From JAMHWF01 sp035911095 (lineage in GTDB: Bacteria > Pseudomonadota > Gammaproteobacteria > Burkholderiales > Burkholderiaceae_C), in assembly GCA_035911095.1 (NCBI GenBank), contig JAMHWF010000071.1, forward strand, positions 62,001 through 126,000: a stretch of DNA of 64,000 bases, in the 5' to 3' direction. This document shows positions 33,608-42,605 of the stretch, one piece after another. A model generated the notes under the pieces. The model saw nothing but the letters and a program-made list of their open reading frames with translations. It did no database searches and was not told the origin of the DNA. Position 1 is the stretch's first letter, and each line of letters begins with the position of its first letter. A program made the translations under genes and the position numbers.

Positions 33608-34527
33608 CGGGCAGCCGGCGCGCTGAGGCAGGCGGGTTTCGTCGCCAGGTCGGCTTTGATGAAGCTCAGCACGCTGCTGTGCAAGGTCGCGAGGTTCAGG
33701 TAGCGGCCGCGTCCCAGCTCCTGCCCGGAGTGCGACTGAAGCACCGGATCCGGATGAGATTCGATCGTCATGCCGATCGCCCCCCAGGCCGGCTTGTCGC
33801 CGATGGTCACCTTTGCCAGCAGGTCGCCACCGGAGTCGCCGGGCGCGACGAGGCAGTCGGTCAGGATGCCCCTTTCCGTGTGGATCGGCCGGCAGGCGGG
33901 GTCGATGACCGCATGAGCGCGGCCATTGACAAGCCCGCGGTCGCGGCCGAGGCCGATCGACATCAGCCGCAGATCCTGGAGCTCATGATCCTCACCCAGG
34001 AAGACGGCCGCCGGACCCACAGGCGATGGCAGATCCAGCCGTATCACGGCCCAGTCGCCGTTGAGGCCATAGCCCACCGATCCGAACGCGATGACCGTGC
34101 CGGTATTCCGCCCGCGCTCGCCGTGACCGACCGGCGCGTGCTCGATCTGCACGGTTGCGCCGGTCGGGTCGAAGATGGGATCCATCCTGATGACCAGATC
34201 GCCATGCAGGCCCGGCCCCATGCGGCTCTTGTTCACGTTGTGCAGAGCGGTCAGCACGTAGCAGCGATGGCCGTAGACCTTGCCGGTACCGTCCAGCGAG
34301 TTCAGGGGCTGGCCATTCATGCGCGCTTCGCTCACGCGGACCATTGCTCTGGCCGCCTTGAGCGCGGCCACAACGGCGTCTGCCTCGATGTCCCCTCCGG
34401 CTCGCAGCTCGGATACCAGGATGCGGCGGTCCTCCGGCACGTTTGCGGTTGGGGGCCCCGCGAGCGCGGCGGTGAACTGCACGGCCAACGCCGCTGCGGT
34501 GGTGCAGCAGCTTGCGAGGCGACGCAT
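33604..34527 (-). CDS. Exported trypsin-like serine protease
   Basis: A 307-residue protein with a short signal peptide (residues 1-23, ending ALAG) and a chymotrypsin-fold catalytic triad: His96 in VLTALHNV, Asp158 in GDWAVIRLD and Ser232 in APGDSGGDLL. Cysteines at 89, 211 and 225 may form disulfides. It is likely periplasmic or secreted and is not a DegP type, since no PDZ domain is present. Its stop lies beside the decayed hydrolase. It lies immediately downstream of rpoN on the same strand (25 bp), in a place where hpf is often found. Confidence 0.8.
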   Translation of the reverse strand: MRRLASCCTTAAALAVQFTAALAGPPTANVPEDRRILVSELRAGGDIEADAVVAALKAARAMVRVSEARMNGQPLNSLDGTGKVYGHRCYVLTALHNVNKSRMGPGLHGDLVIRMDPIFDPTGATVQIEHAPVGHGERGRNTGTVIAFGSVGYGLNGDWAVIRLDLPSPVGPAAVFLGEDHELQDLRLMSIGLGRDRGLVNGRAHAVIDPACRPIHTERGILTDCLVAPGDSGGDLLAKVTIGDKPAWGAIGMTIESHPDPVLQSHSGQELGRGRYLNLATLHSSVLSFIKADLATKPACLSAPAAR

Positions 34528-34552
34528 GCGCGAGGACCGACCGCCAGACCTG

Positions 34553-36082
34553 CTACAGCGCCCGCCGCAGGTTCGCCGGCGCGATCTTCAGCGCTTCGCG
34601 GTACTTGGCGACGGTACGCCGCGCGACCTGGATGCCCTGCTCCTCCAACATCTGCGAGAGCTGGCTGTCCGACAGCGGCTTGGCCGCGTCCTCGGCGGCG
34701 ACGAGCTGCTTGATCAGCGCGCGCACCGCGGTGCTCGACGCGTTGCCGCCGGCCTCGGTGTTCAGCGAGGAGCCGAAGAAGTACTTCAGTTCGTAGGTAC
34801 CGAACGGCGTCGACATGTACTTGGCCGTCGTCACGCGCGAGATGGTCGACTCGTGCAGGCCCAGCTCGTCGGCGATCTCGCGCAGCACCAGCGGCTTCAT
34901 CGCGATCGCGCCGTGGGTGAAGAAGCTCTTCTGCCGCTCGACGATCGCCTGCGAGACGCGCAGGATCGTGTCGAAGCGCTGCTGGATGTTCTTCATGAAC
35001 CAGCGCGCTTCCTGCAGCCGGGTGTTGAGGCCGGCGCCGCCGCCGTTTGCGCCGGCGCCGCGCTGCTGGCGCACCGCGTTGGCGTAGAGGTCGTTGATGC
35101 GCAGCTTGGGCATCACGTCGGGGTTCAGCACCACCTTCCAGTTGCGGCCGCTCTTCTGCACGATCACGTCGGGCACGATGATGTTGGCCTCGGCGCGCGA
35201 GAAGGGCCGGCCCGGCTTCGGTTCGAGCGCGACGATCAGGGTCTGCGCCTCCTTCAGCAGCGCCTCGTCGGCGCCGGTGGCGGCCATCAGCTTCTTCAGG
35301 TCGCGCCGCGCCAGCAGGTCGAGGTGCGACTTGCAGACGATGATCGCCACCATCTGTGCCTCGCTGCGCGGCAGCGCGCGCAGCTGCAGCGTCAGGCATT
35401 CGGGCAGGTTGCGCGCGCCGACGCCGAGCGGCTCCAGGTTGTGCAGCCAGCGCAGTGCGCACTGCAGGCGCTCGAGCAGTTCCTCGGCGCTCTCGGGGTC
35501 GTCGGCGAGGCGCTCGGCGATCTCCTCCAGCGGGTCGGCGAGATAGCCGTCGTCGTCGAGCGACTCGATCAGCACCATCACCGCGGCCCGGTCCTCGTCG
35601 CCCAGGCGCATGCCCTGCAGCTGGCGGTGCAGGTGCTCCTGCAGCGTCACGTGGGCGCTGCTGCGGTCGTGGGCCTCGAAGTCGTCGCCGTCGGCGTCGG
35701 CGCCGCGCGTGCCCGGGCTTTCGAGGATGCCGTCGAAGTCGTCGCGCTCGGTGCCGTTCTCCCAGTCCTCGCGCTCGGCAGTGCCGAACTCGGCGCTGTC
35801 GACGCCGGGCGCGTCGTCGTAGGCGGTGTCGGCCGGGGTGTCGGCGCGGGCCTCGGCGTCCTCGCGCTCGCTGGCCGCGGGCAGGCGGTCGGCCGCGGGC
35901 AGCGGGGCTTCGTAGGGGCCGCTGTTCTCGTCCTCCGGCTCGAGGAAGGGGTTCTGCTCGAGCATCTGCTCGACTTCCTGCTGCAGCTCGAGCGTCGACA
36001 GCTGGAGCAGGCGGATCGACTGCTGCAGCTGTGGCGTCAGCGCCAGGTGCTGCGACAGGCGGACCTGCAGCGAGGGCTTCAT
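34553..36082 (-). CDS. rpoN: RNA polymerase sigma-54 factor RpoN
   Basis: A 509-residue sigma-54. The N-terminal activator-interacting region (MKPSLQVRLSQHLALTPQLQQSIRLLQLS) is complete, followed by an acidic linker (about residues 45-130), the core-binding region, the helix-turn-helix LGLHESTISRVTTAKYMSTPFG and the RpoN box ARRTVAKYRE near the C-terminus. It directs transcription of nitrogen, flagellar and other genes with activator ATPases. The gene sits 64 bp after lptB, a common order. The usual following genes hpf/ptsN are missing here. Confidence 0.96.
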   Translation of the reverse strand: MKPSLQVRLSQHLALTPQLQQSIRLLQLSTLELQQEVEQMLEQNPFLEPEDENSGPYEAPLPAADRLPAASEREDAEARADTPADTAYDDAPGVDSAEFGTAEREDWENGTERDDFDGILESPGTRGADADGDDFEAHDRSSAHVTLQEHLHRQLQGMRLGDEDRAAVMVLIESLDDDGYLADPLEEIAERLADDPESAEELLERLQCALRWLHNLEPLGVGARNLPECLTLQLRALPRSEAQMVAIIVCKSHLDLLARRDLKKLMAATGADEALLKEAQTLIVALEPKPGRPFSRAEANIIVPDVIVQKSGRNWKVVLNPDVMPKLRINDLYANAVRQQRGAGANGGGAGLNTRLQEARWFMKNIQQRFDTILRVSQAIVERQKSFFTHGAIAMKPLVLREIADELGLHESTISRVTTAKYMSTPFGTYELKYFFGSSLNTEAGGNASSTAVRALIKQLVAAEDAAKPLSDSQLSQMLEEQGIQVARRTVAKYREALKIAPANLRRAL

Positions 36083-36146
36083 GCGGTCGGCCCGCTGCCC
36101 GCCGTGCGGGTCATCGAGGGAGGGTTCATCGAGCTTGGCATCAGAG

Positions 36147-36998
36147 TCACATCCGGAAGTGCTCGCCGAGGTAGACCTTGCGCACGTCCGGGTTCTCGAC
36201 GATCTGGTGCGGCGTGCCTTCGGCCAGCACGCGGCCCTCGGAGATGATGTAGGCGCGGTCGCAGATGCCCAGCGTCTCGCGCACGTTGTGGTCGGTGATC
36301 AGCACGCCGATCCCGCGCCCCTTGAGGAAGCTGATGATGCGCTGGATCTCGATCACCGCGATCGGGTCGACGCCGGCGAAGGGCTCGTCGAGCAGGATGA
36401 AGCGCGGCTGCGTGGCGAGCGCGCGCGCGATCTCGACGCGCCGGCGCTCGCCGCCCGACAGCGCCGGCGCCGGGCTGTCGCGCAGCTTCTCGATCGACAG
36501 GTCGTGCAGCAGGCCGGCGAGCAGTTCGTCGATGTGCGGGCCGGGCAGCGCGCGGCCGTCGGGGCCGAGCTGCAGCTCGAGCACGGCGCGCACGTTCTCC
36601 TCGACCGTCAGCTTGCGGAAGATCGAGGCCTCCTGCGGCAGGTACGACAGGCCCATGCGCGAGCGCTGGTGGATCGGGAGCTTCTCGACGCGGCGGCCGT
36701 CGATCGTGATGCGCCCGGCATCGGCGCGCACCAGGCCGACGATCATGTAGAAGCTGGTCGTCTTGCCGGCGCCGTTCGGCCCCAGCAGGCCGACGACCTC
36801 GCCTGCGCCGACCGCGACGTGCACGTCCTTCACCACCATGCGCGGGCCGTAGCTCTTCTGCAGGCCGGTGGCCTCGAGGCGCACGGCCGGCGCCGCTGCC
36901 GTGGACGGCGCGCCGCCCGGGTCGGCAGCAGCAGCAGGGCCGGCGGAGCGCGCGGCGGCCGCGGTGCCAGGGGCGGCGGACACGTCGGCAAGCCTCAT
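36147..36998 (-). CDS. lptB: LPS export ABC transporter ATP-binding protein LptB
   Basis: ATPase that drives transfer of lipopolysaccharide from the inner membrane via LptFG. The 283 residues carry a roughly 40-residue Ala/Gly/Pro-rich extension, then the domain: Walker A GPNGAGKTT near residue 76, signature LSGGERRRVEIA and Walker B FILLDEPFAG. The C-terminal EHFRM end is standard. The normal length is about 240, so the extension is odd; a later internal start could exist but no better site is visible. Its ATG overlaps the lptA stop by 4 bp, so both are coupled. Confidence 0.93.
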   Translation of the reverse strand: MRLADVSAAPGTAAAARSAGPAAAADPGGAPSTAAAPAVRLEATGLQKSYGPRMVVKDVHVAVGAGEVVGLLGPNGAGKTTSFYMIVGLVRADAGRITIDGRRVEKLPIHQRSRMGLSYLPQEASIFRKLTVEENVRAVLELQLGPDGRALPGPHIDELLAGLLHDLSIEKLRDSPAPALSGGERRRVEIARALATQPRFILLDEPFAGVDPIAVIEIQRIISFLKGRGIGVLITDHNVRETLGICDRAYIISEGRVLAEGTPHQIVENPDVRKVYLGEHFRM

Positions 36999-37645
36999 GG
37001 CGAGGCCCCTTCGGCGTCGCTTGCCGCCGAGGCCGGGGCCTCGCGCGGGGTCAGCGTGGCACGGACACGGCCGCCAGGGGCCGGCGCGAGCTCGCCGTTG
37101 CCGCTGGCGCCGGCGGCCCGGCCGTCGCCCGAGACGCTGAAGACCTCGGTCCGGTTGTCGTAGGTGATCAGGCTGCCGGTCGTCTCGTCGGCCAGCACGC
37201 TGCCGCGGTAGCGGCGGATCACGGCCCGGTTGATCAGGCGCACCGTGTCGACGTTGCTGTCGTACTCGATGCGCTCGGCCTCGCCCTGGATCGTCTCGTC
37301 GAGGCCTTCGCGCTTCTGGCGGAAGCTGGCGAGCTGGCCGGCCGCGGCGACCGCGATGGCGACCTGCTGGCCGTTCGGCGTCTGGCGCACCTCGATCTCG
37401 CCGGCGCGGATCAGGATCGTCCCCTTGGTGACGACGACGTTGCCGCTGAAGGTCGTGACGCCCTTCAAATCGTCAACGCGGCCGCGGTCGGCCTCGACGT
37501 TCAGGGGCTTGGCGCGGTCGGCCCGCTCGGCGGCAGCCGGCGCCGCGGCGCTGCCGAGGCAGAGCGCCACGAGGGCGGCGGCGATCCAGGAGGCGGTGCC
37601 CGGTCGGGGCGCGCGGGCAGGGAGGAGGCGTGAGGAGGTGGGCAT
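36995..37645 (-). CDS. lptA: Lipopolysaccharide transport periplasmic protein LptA
   Basis: Periplasmic bridge protein that carries lipopolysaccharide to LptDE. The 216-residue product has a signal peptide (residues 15-39, ending APAAA), then the OstA-like beta-jellyroll: PLNVEADRGRVDDLKGVTTFSGNVVVTKGTI and AERIEYDSNVDTVRLINRAVIRR. The C-terminal 35 residues are Gly/Ala-rich. The upstream neighbour is dsbA; lptC and kdsC, which often precede lptA, are not here. Confidence 0.92.
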   Translation of the reverse strand: MPTSSRLLPARAPRPGTASWIAAALVALCLGSAAAPAAAERADRAKPLNVEADRGRVDDLKGVTTFSGNVVVTKGTILIRAGEIEVRQTPNGQQVAIAVAAAGQLASFRQKREGLDETIQGEAERIEYDSNVDTVRLINRAVIRRYRGSVLADETTGSLITYDNRTEVFSVSGDGRAAGASGNGELAPAPGGRVRATLTPREAPASAASDAEGASP

Positions 37646-37768
37646 AGGGCACGGAACTTGCAGACATTCTAGTCCACAGTTCGGCCCGAAGCGACCCGGT
37701 GCAGATGTATCGGGTCGCTGCGCCCCGCGGGCGCTGCCCGGTGCCGGAACCGGGCAGCCCTCGAAGGC

Positions 37769-38434
37769 TCAGGTCTTGCGGCTGCGCTGCACGAGGTAGT
37801 CGACCGTCGCCAGCATCTGCTCGAGCCCGCCGGTGCGGGCGCCGGAAGTGTAGTACTGGCCGTTGACGCCCATCGCCGGCACGCCGTCGATGCGGTAGGC
37901 CTCGGCAAGGGCCTTGGCCTGGCGCTGCTTGGTCTGCACCGAGAACGAGTTGTAGACGTCGAGGAACTTCGCCTTGTCGACGCCTTCCTTCTGCATGAAG
38001 GCGGCAATCTCGTCGGGGTTGTCCAGGCGCTGGCGCTCGACGTGGATCGCGTTGAAGACCCGCTTGTGCAGCTGTTCGACCAGGCCCAGCGCTTCGAGCG
38101 AGTAGTAGATGCGCTGGTGGGCGACGAAGGGCACCTCGCGGAAGGCCGCCGGCACGCGCCGGAAGGCCACGTCGGGCGGCAGGCGCTTGAGCCAGGTGTC
38201 GAGCAGCGGCTCGAACTGGAAGCAGTGCGGGCAGCCGTACCAGAAGAACTCGATCACCTCGACCTTGCCGGTCGGGGCCTGCACCGGCTGGGGCGGGCTC
38301 ACGCGGGCGTACTGCTGACCTTCGACGAAGTTGGCCTGGGCCTGCGCTTCGGGCGTCGACCACAGGCCCAGCCCGGTGCCGAGGCCGGCGGCCCCGAGCA
38401 GGGTGGCGGAGAACTGGCGGCGCGTAGAGGTCAT
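37769..38434 (-). CDS. dsbA: Thiol:disulfide interchange protein DsbA
   Basis: Periplasmic oxidase that introduces disulfides. The 221-residue protein has the redox motif CPHC at residues 68-71 (FFWYGCPHCFQF) and the cis-Pro loop GVPAMGV. The N-terminus reads TSTRRQFSATLLGAAGLG, a Tat-like twin-arginine signal rather than a standard Sec one, ending near AQAQA (residue 34). The start at 38434 puts this signal first; a frame extension to 38503 is unlikely. The gene follows the SPOR gene on the same strand. Confidence 0.92.
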   Translation of the reverse strand: MTSTRRQFSATLLGAAGLGTGLGLWSTPEAQAQANFVEGQQYARVSPPQPVQAPTGKVEVIEFFWYGCPHCFQFEPLLDTWLKRLPPDVAFRRVPAAFREVPFVAHQRIYYSLEALGLVEQLHKRVFNAIHVERQRLDNPDEIAAFMQKEGVDKAKFLDVYNSFSVQTKQRQAKALAEAYRIDGVPAMGVNGQYYTSGARTGGLEQMLATVDYLVQRSRKT

Positions 38435-38522
38435 GACGTTTCGGGGAAGGGCGCCGCGCGGGGCGGCGGGAGCCGGGCGCGGAGTGTGCCCGGCGAGAGC
38501 CAATGGAGTCCGCGACCCAGCC

Positions 38523-39224
38523 TTAGTTCATGGACTTCTGCACATGAACGACCGCGGCCTGGATGCCGTTGCCGTCGAGCGACTCGCGTGCCGAGTCGGC
38601 CTCGGCGCGGCGCGTGAAGGGGCCCAGGCGCACGCGGTAGATCGTGCGGCCCGCCTGCTCGCGCTCGGACACCTTGGCGCCGTAGCCGAGCATCGCCAGG
38701 CTGGCGCGCTGGCGCTCGGCGTCGTCGGCGCGCGAGAAGGCACCGGCCTGCACGTAGTACTCGAGGCCGGCGGCCTCGGGGGCTGCCGGCGCCACGGCCG
38801 TCGGCGCGGCCGGCGCGGGGCTGGTCCGGGGGGCGGCCGGATCCTGACCGGCGAGGATCGCCGCCGGGTCGCGCCCGTTGCGCCGCTGGGCGCCGCCCGG
38901 CACCGGCGGCAGGTCGGGCGATGCCGGTGCGGCCGCCGCCGGGCCGGTGGTCGGCGGGGTGATGCCCGGCACCGGCGGGGTCGCGGCGCGGCCCTGCAGC
39001 GGGGCGTTCGGGTCCCATTTGCGCAGGCGCTCGGCCTCGGCCGCGTCCTGCTCCGGCGTGCGCTGGGGCACCTTGTTGATGAAGGGCACCGGCACCTTGG
39101 TGACATAGAGCGCGACGCCGAGCGCGAGCGCGATGCCCACCACCAGGCCGACGACGAGTCCGAGGACGAAGCCGCCGCGCTGGCGGTCACGGCGGGCGGT
39201 GCGCGGAACGAGGGACGGTGTCAT
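38523..39224 (-). CDS. SPOR-domain (FtsN-like) membrane protein
   Basis: A 233-residue bitopic protein: a short cytoplasmic basic tail, one membrane helix (about residues 17-41, GGFVLGLVVGLVVGIALALGV), a long Pro/Ala-rich periplasmic linker and a C-terminal SPOR domain (about 155-230, YYVQAGAFSRADDAERQRA, then RVRLGPFTRRAEA). SPOR domains bind denuded septal peptidoglycan, so a division role is likely. It lies between argS and dsbA, a conserved Burkholderiales order. Calling it FtsN would go beyond the evidence, since there is no recognisable FtsN cytoplasmic motif. Confidence 0.88.
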   Translation of the reverse strand: MTPSLVPRTARRDRQRGGFVLGLVVGLVVGIALALGVALYVTKVPVPFINKVPQRTPEQDAAEAERLRKWDPNAPLQGRAATPPVPGITPPTTGPAAAAPASPDLPPVPGGAQRRNGRDPAAILAGQDPAAPRTSPAPAAPTAVAPAAPEAAGLEYYVQAGAFSRADDAERQRASLAMLGYGAKVSEREQAGRTIYRVRLGPFTRRAEADSARESLDGNGIQAAVVHVQKSMN

Positions 39225-39269
39225 GGGTCTCGGGGTCTCACGGGTCGTGGGCGGCGCCGGGGTGCAGCC

Positions 39270-40955
39270 CTACATCTTCTCGGGCGCGCCCACGCCGAGC
39301 AGCGCCAGCGCGTTGCGCAGCACCTGGCGCGTGGCCGCGAGCAGCGCGATGCGTGCGCCGGTCAGCGCCGCGTCGCCTTCTACGAGGAAGCGCTCGGCCG
39401 CGTAGTAGCTGTGGAAGGCGCCGGAGAGCTCGCGCAGGTAGAAGGCCACGTCGTGCGGCGCCAGGTCGGCGGCGGCGCGCGTGAGCATGTCGGGGTAGTC
39501 GGCGAGCTTGCGCATCAGCGCCGCCTCGGTCGGGGCCACGAGCCGCGACAGGTCGGCGGCGTCGACCGCCGCCGCAGTGCCGCCTTGCGCCGCATGCTGC
39601 TGCAGCACCGAGCAGATGCGCGCATGGGCGTACTGCACGTAGTAGACGGGGTTCTCGTCGTTCTGCGCCAGCGCGAGGTCGACGTCAAAGACGAACTCGG
39701 TGTCGGCCTTGCGGCTGATCAGGAAGAAACGCACCGCGTCGCGGCTCGTCCAGTCGATCAGGTCGCGCAGCGTCACGTAGGCGCCGGCGCGCTTCGAGAT
39801 CTTCACCTCGGCGCCGCCGCGCATCACGGTGACCATCTTGTTCAGCACGTAGTCCGGGAAGCCCTGCGGGATGCCCAGGCCGGCGGCCTGCAGCCCGGCG
39901 CGCATGCGCGCGATCGTGCCGTGGTGGTCGGTGCCCTGGCAGTTGATGCACTTGGTGTAGCCGCGCTCGAACTTGTCGATGTGGTACGCGACGTCGGGCA
40001 CGAAGTAGGTGTACGTGCCGTCGGACTTGCGCATCACGCGGTCCTTGTCGTCGCCGTACTCGGTGCTGCGCAGCCACAGCGCGCCCTCGTGCTCGTAGGT
40101 CTTGCCGGCGGCGATCAGGCGCTGCACCGCGGCCTCGACCTTGCCGTCGGCGTACAGGCTCGACTCGAGGAAGTAGCGGTCGAAGGCGAGGCCGAAGGCC
40201 TGCAGGTCGAGGTCCTGCTCGTGGCGCAGGTAGGCGACGGCGAACTGGCGGATGCCGTCGAGGTCGTCCGGGTCGCCGCTGGCGGTGAAGCTGCGGTCGT
40301 CGGCCGTCACCGTCTGCTCCTGGCGGTAGGCCTCGGCGATGTCGGCGATGTAGTCGCCGTTGTAGGCGTCCTCGGGCCAGCCCGGCTCGCCGGGCTTCAG
40401 GCCCTTCAGGCGGGACTGCGTCGAGCGCGCCAGGGTCGCGATCTGCACGCCGGCGTCGTTGTAGTAGAACTCGCGCGAGACGGCCCAGCCCTGGGTGGCG
40501 AACAGGCTCGACAGCGCATCGCCCAGCGCCGCCTGGCGCGCATGGCCGACATGCAGCGGCCCGGTCGGGTTGGCCGAGACGAACTCGACGAGGAGCCGGC
40601 GCCCGTCGGGGGGGCGCATGCCGAAGCGGTCGCCAGCGGCTCGCACCTCGTGCACCACCGTCTGGCGCGCCGCCGGGGTCAGGCGCAGGTTGACGAAGCC
40701 GGGGCCGGCGATCTCCAGCGCCTCGACCCAGCGCTGCACCGCCGGGCGGCGCTGCAGCGCCTCGACGAGCTGCGCCGCGATCTCGCGCGGGTTGCGCTTG
40801 AGCAGGCGCGACAGGCCCATCGCCGCGGTGCAGGCGAAGTCGCCGTGCGCGGCCTGGCGCGGCGACTCGAAGGCGGCGGTGACGCCGCTGGCGGGAGCCA
40901 CTTCGGCCATCGCGTCGGCCAGGGCACCCAGCAACTGCGTCTTCACTTCGGTCAT
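39270..40955 (-). CDS. argS: Arginyl-tRNA synthetase
   Basis: Charges tRNA-Arg in the cytoplasm. The 561-residue protein has the N-terminal tRNA-recognition domain (Add-1), the HIGH-like motif NPTGPLHVGHARQ near residue 121, the KMSKS-like VKISKRAGA, and a C-terminal helical anticodon-binding domain ending ALALLGVGAPEKM. It is a full-length class I synthetase. It is the first gene of the argS - SPOR - dsbA group on the minus strand and is divergent from the kinase at 41123. Confidence 0.96.
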   Translation of the reverse strand: MTEVKTQLLGALADAMAEVAPASGVTAAFESPRQAAHGDFACTAAMGLSRLLKRNPREIAAQLVEALQRRPAVQRWVEALEIAGPGFVNLRLTPAARQTVVHEVRAAGDRFGMRPPDGRRLLVEFVSANPTGPLHVGHARQAALGDALSSLFATQGWAVSREFYYNDAGVQIATLARSTQSRLKGLKPGEPGWPEDAYNGDYIADIAEAYRQEQTVTADDRSFTASGDPDDLDGIRQFAVAYLRHEQDLDLQAFGLAFDRYFLESSLYADGKVEAAVQRLIAAGKTYEHEGALWLRSTEYGDDKDRVMRKSDGTYTYFVPDVAYHIDKFERGYTKCINCQGTDHHGTIARMRAGLQAAGLGIPQGFPDYVLNKMVTVMRGGAEVKISKRAGAYVTLRDLIDWTSRDAVRFFLISRKADTEFVFDVDLALAQNDENPVYYVQYAHARICSVLQQHAAQGGTAAAVDAADLSRLVAPTEAALMRKLADYPDMLTRAAADLAPHDVAFYLRELSGAFHSYYAAERFLVEGDAALTGARIALLAATRQVLRNALALLGVGAPEKM

Positions 40956-41122
40956 CCGGCGATTCTACGTTTCGGGTCCCCCCGGACGCAGGTTGCGCGG
41001 TCGCGTGATGTTTGTCCCCGCTTGCGCCGCGGCGAGGGCGTACGCGAGGCCGAGGAGGGGCACACTGTGCGACCGGTCCAAACGCGCGACCGGGCCGCCC
41101 GCCCGCCGACTCCCCCGCCCCC
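40956..41122. promoter_or_regulatory. Divergent region between argS and the Ser/Thr kinase
   Basis: A 167-bp region between divergent starts. It must carry the promoters of both, with the AT-richer patch at 40966-40980 close to argS. The kinase side is extremely GC-rich and shows no clear elements or ribosome binding site, leaving that start uncertain. Confidence 0.35.
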
Positions 41123-42478
41123 GTGACCGCGCACAGCCAATCGCTCCCGCCCGACCAGGCCGGCAATCCGAGCCAGATCGGCAAGTACCGCGTCCTGCGC
41201 AAGCTCGGCGAGGGCGCGACGAGCGAGGTCTTCCTCTGCCGCGACGACTTCCGCGGGCGCGACGTCGCCGTCAAGCGCGTGCGCCAGCCGGCCAACGGCG
41301 GCGACGCGATCGACGGCCACTTCTACGAGCGCTTCTTCGCCGCCGAGGCGGCGCTCGTCGGCCAGCTGCAGCACCCCAACGTCGTGCAGATCTACGACGC
41401 AGTGGTCGAGGCCGACTGCTCCTACCTGGTGATGGAGCACGTGCGCGGCGTCACGCTGCGCCGCTTCTGCCGCGCCGACCGGCTGCTGCCGCTCGACGTG
41501 ATCGTCGAGATCGGCTTCAAGTGCGCGATGGCGCTCGGCTACGTCTTCCGTCAGGGCCTGATCCACCGCGACGTGAAGCCGGCCAACATCCTCACGGTGA
41601 TCCAGGACGGCGCGATCGTCGACGTCAAGATCACCGACTTCGGCAGCGTGCTGAACCTGAGTTCGGAGGTGACGCAGATCTTCCGCGTCGGCTCGCTCGC
41701 CTACATGTCGCCCGAGCAGCTCGACGGCGGCACCCTCGACTGCCGGGCCGACATGTATTCGCTCGGCGCGGTGCTGTACCACCTCATCACCGGCCGGCCG
41801 CCCTTCGACGGGCCGTCGCAGGCGGCGATGATGAACCAGATCTACCAGACGACGCCCGCGCTGGCGAGCGCGCTGCGCAGCGGCGTCAGCGCAGGCCTCG
41901 ACGGGGTCCTGCAGCGGGCGCTGGCCAAGCGGGCCGACGAGCGCTACCCCGACTGGGACGCCTTCGCGCAGGCGCTGTCGAGCCTGTTCGCGAACCACCA
42001 GGTGCCGCGCGGCGAACTGCAGGGCGTGCTCGACTCCGAGCGCTTCAACCTGCTGCGCAGCCTCGACTTCTTCTCGAGCTTCGGCGACGTGGAGCTGTGG
42101 GAGGTGGTGCACCGCGCGCGCTGGGAGCGCCACGCCTTCGGCCAGGCGCTGTACCGGCGCGGCGAGGAGGGGCGCAGCTTCCACATCATTGCGCAGGGCG
42201 AGGTGGAGGTGTTCCGCGACGGGCAGCGCGTGGCGCAGCTCGGCTCCGGCACTTCGGTGGGCGAGATGGCCTACCTCGCGCCCAGCCCCGACCTGCGGCG
42301 CCATGCGGCCGACGTGATCGTCTCCAAGCCCTGCACGACGATCTCCTTCATGCCCGAGTCGCTCGCGCAGCTGAGCCCGGGCGGGCGCCACCGCTTCGAC
42401 GAAGCCTTCATCCGCGTGCTGGTGCGCCGGCTGCACGTGGCGCACGAGGCGCTGGCGCACCCGCGGCGGATCCTCTAG
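41123..42478 (+). CDS. Serine/threonine protein kinase with cyclic nucleotide-binding domain
   Basis: A 451-residue Hanks-type kinase. Residues about 20-290 form the kinase: Gly-loop GEGATSEVF, ATP-binding Lys51 (VAVKRV), HRDVKPAN with catalytic Asp150, DFG Asp172 and MSPEQ. After a helical linker, residues about 335-430 form a CRP/cNMP-binding-like domain (FGQALYRRGEEGRSFHIIAQGEVEVF, GTSVGEMAYL). There is no membrane helix or PASTA repeat, so it is a soluble kinase possibly gated by a ligand. The start at GTG 41123 is chosen because similarity begins about 20 residues later; earlier in-frame starts reach 41012. Confidence 0.85.
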   Translation: MTAHSQSLPPDQAGNPSQIGKYRVLRKLGEGATSEVFLCRDDFRGRDVAVKRVRQPANGGDAIDGHFYERFFAAEAALVGQLQHPNVVQIYDAVVEADCSYLVMEHVRGVTLRRFCRADRLLPLDVIVEIGFKCAMALGYVFRQGLIHRDVKPANILTVIQDGAIVDVKITDFGSVLNLSSEVTQIFRVGSLAYMSPEQLDGGTLDCRADMYSLGAVLYHLITGRPPFDGPSQAAMMNQIYQTTPALASALRSGVSAGLDGVLQRALAKRADERYPDWDAFAQALSSLFANHQVPRGELQGVLDSERFNLLRSLDFFSSFGDVELWEVVHRARWERHAFGQALYRRGEEGRSFHIIAQGEVEVFRDGQRVAQLGSGTSVGEMAYLAPSPDLRRHAADVIVSKPCTTISFMPESLAQLSPGGRHRFDEAFIRVLVRRLHVAHEALAHPRRIL

Positions 42479-42605
42479 GCGCGGCCCGGCCGGCCCGGCG
42501 CCCGCTGCCGGGCCGTCATCGCCGGGGCCGCCGCCGGCCCTTCCCGCGCGGGGAGCGGCGACGAATAATCGCCCGCCGCCGATCCCCGGCTGGCGAGGAG
42601 CCTCG

